Shown one piece after another: positions 7,642 through 16,332 of a DNA stretch of 64,000 nucleotides (the stretch's first letter is position 1; the number at the start of each line of letters is the position of its first letter). Origin of the DNA: Gemmatimonadota bacterium (GTDB lineage: Bacteria > Gemmatimonadota > Gemmatimonadetes > Gemmatimonadales > GWC2-71-9). Below the pieces are notes generated by a model. It had not been told where the DNA came from. It did not search any database and saw only the letters and a program-made list of their open reading frames with translations. The DNA is taken from NCBI GenBank assembly GCA_029863245.1, contig JAOTVV010000017.1, positions 1 to 64,000 of the forward strand, in the 5' to 3' direction. Position numbers and translations under genes: made by a program.

Positions 7642-9180
7642 ATGAATGAAGAGGTCCGTTTCGCGCTCCTGTTCGGCCGTCTGGTCGATCTGTACCGGGC
7701 CAATCCCAATGCCACGGACGACCAGAAGGTTGCGCTGCGTACCCTGGCCGAGATCACCGGCCACCGCAGCCTCTCGCTGCGGCTCTCCGACGGCAACCTG
7801 TATGTCGAGGGCACCCCGATTCCCCCGGACACGCCCTTCGGCTCGTTGCTGGTGCAGCAACTCACCGCTCACGGGATCGCTGCGGTCGTGGTGGCGTACG
7901 GCGCTCCGGCGATCGAGATGCTCCATCTGGTGCGCGCCATTGCCTCCGATCCGACGGATCCTGCGAGCGGCCCGGATGCCGGGACACGTGTCCGGGAGTC
8001 CGCCGCGGTGTCGATCGCGCTCATCACGGGGGCGGGTGCCCGGGCCGCCGCGGAACGGCGGGCGGTGCGGGTGAGTGACGCCATCGCCAGCGGCGGTCTC
8101 TCCTTTGGCGGGGGCCCGTCGTCCCGCGAACGCCAGGTCACCGGAGCCCGCGACGGCACCACCTTCGACGACATCGTGAAACGACCGGACGGGCCACCCG
8201 CGGCGCCAGTTTCGCTGAGCGCGAGCGTGGGAGGCTTGCACGAAGTCGGTGCCGGCCCCCAACTCACGGCCCAACTCGATGCCGTGCAGAAAGAGATCGA
8301 GAAGGCGCTTCGTGAGGACAATCTGAGTCGCGCGTTCGAGGGCATTCTCGCCGTCATCAAGGAAGAAGCTGCGGCGAGCTCGGATGAAGCGAAGCGGGTA
8401 TATGGCATCGCAGTGCGCCGCTCACTCACGGCCGATACCCTGCGCCGACTGGTTCCGTTCATGCTGGACGAGCTGTACACCGAAGACGTCCTGCAAATCA
8501 CGCGGCGGGCGGGTGCGGACGGTACGCGCGCAATGCTGCAGCACCTGACCCAGGCGCAGAGCTTCGCCGAGCGAAAGGCGTACCTCGCGGCGCTTCGCAC
8601 GATCGAGGAAGGCACCGACATCGTGGCGGGCATGCTGAGTCACGGCGAGTGGTACGTCGTCCGGAACGCGGCAGATCTAGTGGCCGAGCTCAAAATCGTC
8701 GACGCGGTGCCGCTCCTCGGTCGGGTCGTCGACCACGAAGACGAGCGGGTGCGCTTGTCTGTGGCGCTGGCGCTGGCGAAGATCGGCACGCCGGAGACGG
8801 TCCGGTATCTCCGAGCGCCACTGCGAGATCCCGATCCTAAAGTGCGGCTCGCCGTCGCACGGGCCATCGGGGGGAAGGGACTCGGCGCGCTGTCCATGGT
8901 TCTCGTGAGCGCAGCCGAGGAGGAAGAGGACTCAGAGGTGCTCGCCGAGTGCTACCGTGCGCTCGGCCGGATTGGCACGCCCGAGGCGATCACGGCGCTG
9001 GTGGAAGCGGCGCAGTCGGGGAAGGGGTTCCTCGCGCGTAAGGGGGCTCCCCGCCGACGTGCGGCCACCGAGGGCCTCGGCTTAGCAGGCGGCGAGACTG
9101 CCCGGGCCGCGCTCCATGAACTCGCCTCGGACCGGGACCGGGAGGTCCGAGAAGCTGCCAAGGCGGCTCTGGAACGCTAG
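7642..9180 (+). CDS. HEAT-repeat (PBS-lyase-like) protein
   Basis: A 512-residue soluble protein. The C-terminal third has tandem short helical repeats of about 31 residues with the HEAT/PBS-lyase pattern, for example VPLLGRVVDHEDERVRLSVA, YLRAPLRDPDPKVRLAVARA and the last HELASDRDREVREAAKAALE. The N-terminal 160 residues, ending in a Ser/Gly-rich linker, are not recognised. Scaffold or regulatory binding is the usual role of such repeats; no catalytic motif is visible. It stands alone, convergent with the M42 peptidase gene, the two ends overlapping by 4 bp. Confidence 0.85.
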   Translation: MNEEVRFALLFGRLVDLYRANPNATDDQKVALRTLAEITGHRSLSLRLSDGNLYVEGTPIPPDTPFGSLLVQQLTAHGIAAVVVAYGAPAIEMLHLVRAIASDPTDPASGPDAGTRVRESAAVSIALITGAGARAAAERRAVRVSDAIASGGLSFGGGPSSRERQVTGARDGTTFDDIVKRPDGPPAAPVSLSASVGGLHEVGAGPQLTAQLDAVQKEIEKALREDNLSRAFEGILAVIKEEAAASSDEAKRVYGIAVRRSLTADTLRRLVPFMLDELYTEDVLQITRRAGADGTRAMLQHLTQAQSFAERKAYLAALRTIEEGTDIVAGMLSHGEWYVVRNAADLVAELKIVDAVPLLGRVVDHEDERVRLSVALALAKIGTPETVRYLRAPLRDPDPKVRLAVARAIGGKGLGALSMVLVSAAEEEEDSEVLAECYRALGRIGTPEAITALVEAAQSGKGFLARKGAPRRRAATEGLGLAGGETARAALHELASDRDREVREAAKAALER

Positions 9181-10244
9181 CGCGGCGTGAAGTCGCTCTT
9201 CGCCGTCACCCGTCTCGCGAATCCGGCCAGAAGCTTCGCTGCCCGATCGAGATCCGCAAGGTCGATCATCTCATTCGGACTGTGCATGTAGCGGTTCGGC
9301 ACTGATACAAGACCGGTTGGAATCCCCCGTAGCGTGGTGTGAATGGCGTCGGCATCGGTGCCGGTATCGCGGGGTGCTGCCGCGACCGCGTAGGGAATGT
9401 CCTCGGCCTCCGCCGTCTCGACCAGGAGGTCGAAGACCACCGGATTGACCGCGGATCCCCGAGACAGCACGGGCCCTCCCCCCAGCGTGATGTCGCCGTG
9501 CTCCTTCTTCTCCACACTCGGATGATCGGTCGCGTGGGTCACGTCCACCACGATGGCGACGTTCGGCTCGAGGCCCGTGGCGCTCGTCCGGGCGCCGCCG
9601 CCCGTCAGCGCGATCTCCTCCTGGGTGGTCGCTACGGCATACACACTACTCCGGGGCGGGCGTCGTGCGAGCAGGCGCAGGGCCTCGAGCACCACGAAGG
9701 CGCCGATCCGGTTGTCGATGCTGCGTGAGGCCAATCTGCGGTTCGGCAGCTCCAGGGCCGGCGCCGCGAGCACGGCTGGGTCGCCGATTCGGATGCGTTT
9801 GAGCGCATCGGCCTTGCTCTTGGCGCCGATATCGATCCAGAGGTCGGTGGGCTTGCTCACCTTGTCGCGCTCTTCCGTCTTCATCAGATGGATCGCGCGT
9901 TTCCCAATCAGTCCGTCGATGATCCCCTTCCTCGTGAGGATGCGCACCCGCTGTCCCACCAGCACTTGCGGATCCCAACCGCCGATCGTCGAGAAATAGA
10001 CGTATCCGTCGTCGTCGACGTGGACGATCATCAACCCGATCTCGTCGATGTGCCCCGCGAGCATCACGCGCACCTTGCCGTCGGGATTGACCACCGCGAT
10101 CGAGTTGCCGGCGATGTCGGTCGTGACCCGATCGGCAAACGACTCGGCTTCTCTTCGCCACGCTCGTGCCGGATGTGCTTCGAACCCGGACGGACCGGGG
10201 CTGTCCAACAGCTGCTTGAGGAATGCGAGCGATTGCTGTCTCAT
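9177..10244 (-). CDS. M42-family metallopeptidase (glutamyl aminopeptidase type)
   Basis: Cytosolic di-metal aminopeptidase of 355 aa, of a family that forms dodecameric tetrahedral particles that trim peptides. Marks seen: AGHIDEIGLMIVHVDDDGY near 64-82 (metal His and Asp), STIGGWDPQVLVGQRVRI, SIDNRIGAFVVLEALR near 180 (bridging Asp), ATTQEEIALTGG (catalytic Glu), VVDVTHATDHP and the closing His of MHSPNEMIDL. Its start overlaps the stop of the M20C dipeptidase (ATGA), so the two peptidases form one unit, next to a divergent oligopeptide transporter. Confidence 0.95.
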   Translation of the reverse strand: MRQQSLAFLKQLLDSPGPSGFEAHPARAWRREAESFADRVTTDIAGNSIAVVNPDGKVRVMLAGHIDEIGLMIVHVDDDGYVYFSTIGGWDPQVLVGQRVRILTRKGIIDGLIGKRAIHLMKTEERDKVSKPTDLWIDIGAKSKADALKRIRIGDPAVLAAPALELPNRRLASRSIDNRIGAFVVLEALRLLARRPPRSSVYAVATTQEEIALTGGGARTSATGLEPNVAIVVDVTHATDHPSVEKKEHGDITLGGGPVLSRGSAVNPVVFDLLVETAEAEDIPYAVAAAPRDTGTDADAIHTTLRGIPTGLVSVPNRYMHSPNEMIDLADLDRAAKLLAGFARRVTAKSDFTPR

Positions 10245-11698
10245 GGGCGCGACAGGGTGGCAAGGGTAGTGATCAGGAGCTGGTAGAACCGTCCCACCGA
10301 CTCGACGTGGACCCGCTCATCCGGGGAATGCGGATGCTCGATCTGTGGCCCGAAGGAGATCATGTCCATGCCGGGTACCTTCTCGCCGATGATCCCGCAT
10401 TCGAGGCCGGCGTGAATCGCCTTGATGTCCGGCTCCGTGCCGTGCTGCTCGGCGGAAACCCGCTTCAGCACGTCGAGGAGGTGCGAGTCCAGATTCGGTG
10501 CCCATCCTGGGTACCCGTTCCCCTCCTCGACGGCGGCACCGGCAAGCTCGCCGATTGCCCGAATCCGATGCTGCACGGCTTGGAGTGCGCTACTCACCGA
10601 TGACCGGCTGCTCGTCCCGATCACTAGGGCACCGTTCCGTTCGACGACCGTCGCCAGGTTGGTGCTGGTCTCCACCAATCCTTCGATATCGGGACTCATC
10701 CCCAACACACCGTGGGGAAGGCTGGTGAGGAGCCGGAGGACCCCGCCCGTGGTGGCATCGTCCCAGCCACTCGGTGGAAGCTTCAGGTCGGCGAGCTCGA
10801 ACCCGATGCCCGGATCCGACGCACGATATTCCGCTTGGACGGCCGCGAACTCGCGCTCGAGGATGCCGTCGAATGCGGTCCGATCGGAACCCTTCAGAAT
10901 CACCGTCGCGACCGCCTCACGTGGGATGGCATTGTGTTTGTTGCCCCCCTCGAGACGTGCGAGGCGAAACGGAATTTCCCCACGTGCAGCGTACAGAACA
11001 CGGGCGAGCAGTTGGACGGCGTTGCCGCGCTGGAGAATGATGTCGATGCCCGAATGCCCCCCCTTGAGGCCGTGCAGCTTCACCTCCACGGCCACGCTCC
11101 CGCGAGGGGGTTTGGCGGCGGTCAATGGGACGAGGAGGTTACTGTCCGCACCTCCCGCACACCCCACGTACAGCGCGCCCTCCTCCTCCGAGTCCAGATT
11201 GAGCAGTTGTCTCCCGCGGAGCAGCTTCCCGTCTAAGTTCGACGCCCCGGTGAGCCCAGTTTCCTCATCTACGGTAAACAGCAGCTCCAGGGGCCCATGG
11301 GCGATGTCGTCGGCCTCCATGACCGCAAGCATCGCAGCCACCCCGATCCCGTTATCCGATCCGAGCGTCGTTCCGGTGGCGGTCAGGTACGCGCCATCGC
11401 GGTTGGGCTTGATGGGATCGGTGGAGAAGTCGTGGCTGACGCCCGAGTTCTTCTCGTTGACCATGTCGAGGTGACTCTGCAGGATTGTGATCGGAGCCGA
11501 AGACCGGGCGGCAGTGGCCGGCTTGCGCACCACGATGTTGCCGGTGGCGTCCGTCTCGGCCTTCAGGCCCTTCGCCTTCGCGATCCCGATCACGAAGTCC
11601 CGCATCCTGCCCTCGTCCTTGGATCCGCGGGGGATGGTGAGGATGCGATCGAAGTGCTTCCAGAGCGCCTTCGGCTCGAGTGTGGCGACAAATGTCAT
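10241..11698 (-). CDS. pepD: Aminoacyl-histidine dipeptidase (M20C, PepD/carnosinase type)
   Basis: Zinc dipeptidase of 485 aa that hydrolyses Xaa-His and other dipeptides. Motifs: LQSHLDMVNEKNS (metal His and Asp), TTLGSDNGIGVAAMLAV (bridging Asp), FTVDEETGLTGA (catalytic Glu pair), LNLDSEEEGALYVGCAGG and GGHSGIDI. The ATG at 11698 is chosen because AAGGAGG lies 8 bases before it; an in-frame start 24 bp upstream has no such site. Cotranscribed with the M42 peptidase and divergent from the OPT transporter, which suggests uptake and breakdown of peptides as one pathway. Confidence 0.95.
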   Translation of the reverse strand: MTFVATLEPKALWKHFDRILTIPRGSKDEGRMRDFVIGIAKAKGLKAETDATGNIVVRKPATAARSSAPITILQSHLDMVNEKNSGVSHDFSTDPIKPNRDGAYLTATGTTLGSDNGIGVAAMLAVMEADDIAHGPLELLFTVDEETGLTGASNLDGKLLRGRQLLNLDSEEEGALYVGCAGGADSNLLVPLTAAKPPRGSVAVEVKLHGLKGGHSGIDIILQRGNAVQLLARVLYAARGEIPFRLARLEGGNKHNAIPREAVATVILKGSDRTAFDGILEREFAAVQAEYRASDPGIGFELADLKLPPSGWDDATTGGVLRLLTSLPHGVLGMSPDIEGLVETSTNLATVVERNGALVIGTSSRSSVSSALQAVQHRIRAIGELAGAAVEEGNGYPGWAPNLDSHLLDVLKRVSAEQHGTEPDIKAIHAGLECGIIGEKVPGMDMISFGPQIEHPHSPDERVHVESVGRFYQLLITTLATLSRP

Positions 11699-11765
11699 TG
11701 GGTCCTCCTCCTTGTCGCCCAAACTAGCGTGACGGACCGGCGGGCACGAGGCCCGTGCTAAGCGT

Positions 11766-11795
11766 TTGACAGTCCTTCGCCCGGTCAGCTAAAAT
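11766..11795 (+). promoter_or_regulatory. Strong sigma70-type promoter of the OPT transporter gene
   Basis: TTGACA (11766-11771), 18-bp spacer, TAAAAT (11790-11795): a full -35 match and five of six at -10. It excludes a start codon at 11794, which would lie inside the -10 box, and supports the ATG at 11830, preceded by CAGGGG. Confidence 0.75.
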
Positions 11796-11829
11796 GCGCG
11801 CATCCATTACGCCACCATCAGGGGCATCC

Positions 11830-13818
11830 ATGGACAGGAAACCGTTCGTCCCGTTCGTCTCGGCGTCGGAAACGATGCCGGAGATGACGTTCAAGGCCAT
11901 CTTCCTGGGCGCGATCATGGCCGTGGCGCTCGGGGCGGCAAATGCCTACGTGGGCATGCGGGCCGGCCTGACCGTCGCTGCCACGTTCCCGGCGGCTGTC
12001 GTGGCCATGGCGGTGCTGCGCGGCTTCCGCGGCACCATCCTCGAGGAGAACATCGCCCGCACGACGGCCTCGGTCGGTGAGGCGCTCGTGGCCGGCGCGA
12101 TCTTCACGATCCCCGCCTTCGTGATCAGCGGTGCCTGGGACGAGCTGCGCTATCTCGAATCCACGGCGATCATGTTGATCGGTGGTACGCTGGGTGTGCT
12201 GTTCGTCATCGTGCTCCGGCGCACCCTGGTGGTCGAGGCAGATCTGCCGTTTCCTGAAGCCGTGGCGGCGGCGGAGATCGTCAAAGCCGGACAGGGCGGT
12301 CAGACCGGAGCGAAGTACCTGTTCGGATCGCTCGGCCTGGCCGCGTTCTGGGAATTGCTCAAAAACCCCAATGGCATCCCATTCGTCCAGGACGCCGCCA
12401 GCAGATTCTACGCGTTCAAGGCGTCGACCGTCGAGCTGTTCCAGACCCGCGTGGAGTACAGCGGTGGGCTGTTGCTCAACTCACCCCACGCCTCGCCGAT
12501 GCTCATGGGCGTCGGATACATCGTCGGAACGCGCATCTCTGCGATTCTGTTCAGTGGTGCCGTGACGGGATGGCTTCTCTTGGTGCCGCTCGCGCTGTTC
12601 CTCAATCCGGCGCTTCCCGACATCCTGTCGTCGGGCCAGAGCATGTCGGATCTCTCCAATCAGATCTGGCTGAGGCAGATCCGCCCGCTGGCGGTCGGCG
12701 CCATGATCGTCGCGGCGTTCTACACGCTGTACAACCTGCGCAGCTCCCTGATCACTGGGATCGGAAAGGCCATCAGGCAGTTCAACCTGTCGGTCCCCGG
12801 TGCCGAGGCCGATCGGACGGATGTCGATCTGAACTTGAAGAAGGTCCTGGTCGCGGTCGGGTTCGTGGCCATCGCCACGTTCTTCCTCTATCTCCACTTC
12901 GCCCAGGCCGTCACGGGGGCGTTGGTGCTCACGGCCTCGATGGTGATCTTGGGTTTCCTGTTCGCCGCCGTGGCCGGGTACCTGGTGGCGCTCATCGGAA
13001 GCTCGAACAATCCGATCTCGGGACTCACGCTGACGGCACTTCTGATCGCCGCCGTCCTGATGGTGTTCCTGGGCGTGACGGATGTTCACGGCGTGGCTGG
13101 CGTCCTCGGCGTCGCAGGTGTGGTCTGCTGTGCGGCCGGCGTTGCGGGTGACATGATGCAGGATCTGAAGGTCGGTCACATTCTCGGTGGCACGCCGTGG
13201 AAGATGCAGGTCGGCGAGATCATCGGGGTCATCTTCGCCGCGTTTGTGCTCGCACTGCCGTTGATGGCGCTGGACCGTGTCTACGAGATCGGATCGGCCG
13301 AGCTGCCCGCGCCGCAGGCCGGACTCATGGCGCTCATGGCCAACGGGATCGTCGCGGGCGACATGGCCTGGCCGCTGGTCATCGTGGGCATGTTCTTCGC
13401 GCTCGCCCTCATCCTCATCAAGGCCCCCGCACCAATGCTGGTGGCGGTGGGGATGTACCTGCCGTTCCAGGCGACGGCGGCGATCTTCGTGGGTGGACTG
13501 ATCAAGTTGGTGTTCGAATTGCGGCTCAAGAGACAAGGGGCGACCGACCAGGAGCGGCAACGGGCCGAGAACCTCGGCGTCCTGATCTCATCCGGCTTCA
13601 TCGCCGGAGAGTCGTTGATGGCCGTAGCGCTCGCACTCTTGGTGATCGGCGGGGACTTCGTTCCATGGCTGTTAGGCTTCCAAAGGCTCATCGGTGGAGC
13701 GGAGCCGTCATTCCTGCTGAGCCTGATCGCCTACCCGGTCGTGCTGTTCCTGTTGGCCTGGTTCACGATCAGCAAGATGCGGGAAGGCTCGCTACCCGCC
13801 ATGAAGGTCGGCGAGTAG
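11830..13818 (+). CDS. OPT-family oligopeptide transporter
   Basis: Polytopic inner-membrane protein of 662 aa with some 14-16 hydrophobic segments. Family marks include the N-terminal NAYVGMRAGLTVAATFPAAV and the later SSNNPISGLTLTALLIAAVLM and GDMMQDLKVGHILGGTPWKMQ, typical of OPT proteins that import oligopeptides (some members take metal chelates). The start at 11830 is set by the promoter at 11766-11795 and a weak ribosome binding site. A strong hairpin follows the stop. Lying opposite a dipeptidase and an M42 peptidase, peptide import is the most likely job. Confidence 0.93.
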   Translation: MDRKPFVPFVSASETMPEMTFKAIFLGAIMAVALGAANAYVGMRAGLTVAATFPAAVVAMAVLRGFRGTILEENIARTTASVGEALVAGAIFTIPAFVISGAWDELRYLESTAIMLIGGTLGVLFVIVLRRTLVVEADLPFPEAVAAAEIVKAGQGGQTGAKYLFGSLGLAAFWELLKNPNGIPFVQDAASRFYAFKASTVELFQTRVEYSGGLLLNSPHASPMLMGVGYIVGTRISAILFSGAVTGWLLLVPLALFLNPALPDILSSGQSMSDLSNQIWLRQIRPLAVGAMIVAAFYTLYNLRSSLITGIGKAIRQFNLSVPGAEADRTDVDLNLKKVLVAVGFVAIATFFLYLHFAQAVTGALVLTASMVILGFLFAAVAGYLVALIGSSNNPISGLTLTALLIAAVLMVFLGVTDVHGVAGVLGVAGVVCCAAGVAGDMMQDLKVGHILGGTPWKMQVGEIIGVIFAAFVLALPLMALDRVYEIGSAELPAPQAGLMALMANGIVAGDMAWPLVIVGMFFALALILIKAPAPMLVAVGMYLPFQATAAIFVGGLIKLVFELRLKRQGATDQERQRAENLGVLISSGFIAGESLMAVALALLVIGGDFVPWLLGFQRLIGGAEPSFLLSLIAYPVVLFLLAWFTISKMREGSLPAMKVGE

Positions 13819-13838
13819 CGTTGTCGCGATGTGACCGT

Positions 13839-13868
13839 GGGGCCGCCTTCCGCCAGGGAGGCGGCCCC
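13839..13868 (+). terminator. Hairpin terminator after the OPT gene
   Basis: A perfect 10-bp inverted repeat, GGGGCCGCCT and AGGCGGCCCC, with a 10-base loop, 20 bp after the stop, followed by TGTGTTT. The T run is short but the stem is very stable. It rules out a start at 13831 for the next gene. Confidence 0.7.
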
Positions 13869-13902
13869 TGTGTTTCGGGGTGTTGACGCCGGTGGCGGTG
13901 CC

Positions 13903-14274
13903 ATGAGACGTCGCGGAAAACAGGATCCGCTGGCAGGGGTCAACTTGCTGGAGATTGCGCCCACACGGCGCGCCGAGTGGGAGGAGGCGGGATCCCGAAT
14001 TGTGGTTATCCGTCCCGAGCCCACCACGAGCGGTGCGCGGCTACTGCTGGATCGGCTGCTGTATCAGCTCTCGGCCAGACGGATCCGCCTCGATGAGTAT
14101 GGCAGTTGCGTCTGGCGGTATGTCGACGGGAAGCGAACTGTTGCCGACATCGCTGCGGCGCTGCGCGAGGAGTACGGCGACGTGGTCGAGCCAGCGGAGG
14201 AGCGGGTGGGGAAGTTGATCCAGGTATTTCGCCGCGAGGAGTTCGTCGCCTACCCCGGTGTCGACAGAGACTGA
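13903..14274 (+). CDS. PqqD-like small protein
   Basis: A 123-residue protein. The C-terminal 70 residues have the PqqD/RRE-like winged fold pattern: RRIRLDEYGSCVWRYVDG then TVADIAAALREEYGDVVEPAEERVGKLIQVFRREEFV. PqqD folds bind leader peptides in RiPP pathways, but free-standing PqqD-like proteins such as this also occur without any RiPP genes, and none is nearby. The ATG at 13903 is preferred because the alternative at 13831 would overlap the terminator. It is convergent with ctaG. Confidence 0.75.
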   Translation: MRRRGKQDPLAGVNLLEIAPTRRAEWEEAGSRIVVIRPEPTTSGARLLLDRLLYQLSARRIRLDEYGSCVWRYVDGKRTVADIAAALREEYGDVVEPAEERVGKLIQVFRREEFVAYPGVDRD

Positions 14275-14305
14275 ACGACGAAGCGATCGGCCATCCCGTT
14301 CCTCC

Positions 14306-15106
14306 TCAGAAGATCTCGCCTTCTTCCTTCGCATACCATCGAAAGAACAGCACCGAGGCCGTTCCGAAGAGCGTGAACCCACCCACGATCTTCATGATCA
14401 GTCCGGCGAGCTGCTGATCCTCCGCCGCCGAGAGGTGGCTCATGCGGGGCGCCAGCTCGTAGACCGCGTAGATCGGGTAGTCCGCGAACGTGAGGAAGGC
14501 AGCTGGTACCGTAGGAATGAACACGTTGAGCAGGACGAAGACGATGCGGCCGGGAATGGGAAGGGGATCGAGTTCAGCCACCCGCCCAAGTACCTGCCAC
14601 CAGAAGAGGAGCCCCGCTCCAAGCCACGCCATGTCGACGGCGAAGGCCCCCACTTGGGTCACCTTGAGGCCATCGACCACTGCCGGCAGATGGGTAGCCA
14701 CGAGGACGGTGTTGAATATCACGAACGCCATCAGCGGCCGTGTCAGCAGTTGGACGAGCGGCGCAAACCACGGGTTGCCCGCCAGTGAGCGAAATAGCGC
14801 CGTTGGCAGGCCGTACAACAAGAGTGGCGGCACGAGCATCGAGAACACGATGTACTGCACCGTGTGAACGCTGGCGAGGTATCCCGTACCGAGCGGTCCG
14901 ACGGGCCAGTCGGCTGCGAGCCAGAAGGCAATGACGCCGGCGGCGAACGACCAGGGGTGAGCGTCCTCGGGCGCCCCGCTCCGCTTCGCATGGCGCACGG
15001 ACGCCGCGTAGCCCGCCACGAGAAGCAGCACACAGAGCCACACGCCCGGATAGGGCTGCCACGACCAATCCCATGGCGTTCCCCGAGCGGAGCACCACCA
15101 GCTCAC
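14306..15106 (-). CDS. ctaG: Cytochrome c oxidase assembly protein, CtaG/Caa3 type
   Basis: Integral membrane protein of 266 aa with about seven helices, of the caa3-CtaG family used in cytochrome oxidase maturation. Seen: GVIAFWLAADWPVGPLGTGY, SVHTVQYIVFSMLVPPLLLYG and the conserved NTVLVATHLPAVVDG. The start is GTG overlapping the PCuAC stop (GTGA). The order SCO, PCuAC, CtaG makes a compact copper-delivery operon for cytochrome oxidase, but no oxidase subunit gene lies in the window. Confidence 0.9.
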   Translation of the reverse strand: MSWWCSARGTPWDWSWQPYPGVWLCVLLLVAGYAASVRHAKRSGAPEDAHPWSFAAGVIAFWLAADWPVGPLGTGYLASVHTVQYIVFSMLVPPLLLYGLPTALFRSLAGNPWFAPLVQLLTRPLMAFVIFNTVLVATHLPAVVDGLKVTQVGAFAVDMAWLGAGLLFWWQVLGRVAELDPLPIPGRIVFVLLNVFIPTVPAAFLTFADYPIYAVYELAPRMSHLSAAEDQQLAGLIMKIVGGFTLFGTASVLFFRWYAKEEGEIF

Positions 15107-15594
15107 CGGTGTTCTCGATCGGTCTGCTCGAGCCGCTGCGCGAGGTCGGTGTAGGTCACGACCGGTGCGCGGAACCGGAGCGTGCCCGCCCGCACGAGGG
15201 ACAGGCCGATCTCGACGGTGTCGCCGTCGCGGAGCGGTGCCGGGAGATCGGCGAGCATCACGTGGTAGCCGCCAGGGCGCAGACGAACGTCACCGCGGCT
15301 GGGGATCTCGAGCCGTGGCACGGATTGCATGGACGACCGACCGTCCACGGTGACCACGGAGTGGAGCATTGCCATGCCGGCCGACGATTCGACGCCGAGA
15401 AGGGTGTCCGGCCGCGCATCGGCGTTGCTGATCGTGCAATAGAACGCCGATGTCTCCGGGGCGGCGGAGACCGTCGCGTAGGCATCGCTGACCGCGATGC
15501 CGTCATGCTCGGCGATGGCTGGTGGCGGTGCGTCACCGGTGCACCCGATGAGCCCAAGGGCGAGACTCGCCACGAAGCCGACACGACATCTCAT
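15103..15594 (-). CDS. Periplasmic copper chaperone PCu(A)C, lipoprotein
   Basis: Binds Cu(I) in the periplasm and hands it to the Cu(A) site of cytochrome oxidase. The protein is 163 aa. MRCRVGFVASLALGLIGC is a lipoprotein signal (lipobox LIGC). The copper motif is present as Met and His in MAMLHSVV followed by the late H-x-M in GGYHVMLADLPAPL. The start at 15594 overlaps the SCO stop (ATGA); the longer upstream frame is a shadow of the SCO gene. It is translationally coupled to both neighbours. Confidence 0.93.
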   Translation of the reverse strand: MRCRVGFVASLALGLIGCTGDAPPPAIAEHDGIAVSDAYATVSAAPETSAFYCTISNADARPDTLLGVESSAGMAMLHSVVTVDGRSSMQSVPRLEIPSRGDVRLRPGGYHVMLADLPAPLRDGDTVEIGLSLVRAGTLRFRAPVVTYTDLAQRLEQTDREHR

Positions 15595-16250
15595 CGCGCC
15601 CGCTCCATTCTCCGCGCCAGCTGCGGCAGGTCGTGTGCCCAGTCCGACTGACGGGTCCCCGACGGGTAGGCGACGGGTGGCTGGTCGTCGGTCGTGAATG
15701 CGAGGACGTACGCCGCATGGCCCACGAGGTACGTGTCTCCCTCCCCTTCCTTCACCGCCGGCGGGAGGCGCACCGCCTGCTGCATGGCGGTGATGTCGGC
15801 AACCGATCCCGTGAGCCCAATGAAATCCCGATCGAAGTTGTCGAGCCAGGCGCGGAGCCGCTCCGGCGTGTCGCGCTCGGGATCGACCGTCACCATGATC
15901 ACTTTCACACGACCGGCCACCGTGCTCGGCAGCTTGTGCAGCACGGCGGCGAGATTGGCCATATGGACGGGGCAGATATCCGGGCAGTGCGTGTATCCGA
16001 AGAACAGCAGGGTCACGTAGCCTGCCGTCGCTCGCGGGAAATCGAACGCCGCACCGTCGGTAGTGGTGAGAAGGATGTCGGGCTTGGGCGTCAGCACGCC
16101 GAGAGGGGTGCCGCGCAACGGCCCCCCGCCTTCTGGCGCGCGACACGCCACACCAACCAGAAGCAGCGAGGTCAGGAGCAGAAGCCGCGATCCCCGAATC
16201 CCGGTCACCCAACGGGGTGCCCACGACGGGATGCAGCTCGTATTGGTCAT
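15591..16250 (-). CDS. SCO1/SenC-family copper-binding thioredoxin-like protein
   Basis: Membrane- or lipid-anchored thioredoxin-fold protein of 219 aa that inserts or reduces copper at the Cu(A) centre. The signal region ends in LLLVGVACRAP, a possible lipobox (GVAC). The copper site is seen as GYTHCPDICP (Cys-X3-Cys) with the distal His in YLVGHAAYVLAF. The strand segment VKVIMVTVDPERDTPERLRAW is typical. It is the first gene of the SCO-PCuAC-CtaG operon, and an octamer repeat array lies 32 bp upstream of its start. Confidence 0.93.
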   Translation of the reverse strand: MTNTSCIPSWAPRWVTGIRGSRLLLLTSLLLVGVACRAPEGGGPLRGTPLGVLTPKPDILLTTTDGAAFDFPRATAGYVTLLFFGYTHCPDICPVHMANLAAVLHKLPSTVAGRVKVIMVTVDPERDTPERLRAWLDNFDRDFIGLTGSVADITAMQQAVRLPPAVKEGEGDTYLVGHAAYVLAFTTDDQPPVAYPSGTRQSDWAHDLPQLARRMERAR

Positions 16251-16281
16251 GGTGAGGAATCTACCGTATGTCCCCCCCTAC

Positions 16282-16330
16282 CCAACCGCCCAACCGCTCA
16301 ACCGCTCAACCGCCTAACCGCCTAACCGCC
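16282..16330. repeat. Octamer tandem array 1, (AACCGCCT)n type
   Basis: About six 8-bp units with C/T variation (ccaaccgc, tcaaccgc, ctaaccgc) in the gap between the SCO start and the pseudopilin stop at 16333. In the sense of the pseudopilin gene it reads GGCGGTTA. The same unit recurs in five other places in the window. Confidence 0.9.
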
Positions 16331-16332
16331 TG

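Noticed and set aside
11794-11829. Start of the OPT transporter at 11794
   Set aside because: That ATG lies in the -10 box of the promoter; the start at 11830 is used.
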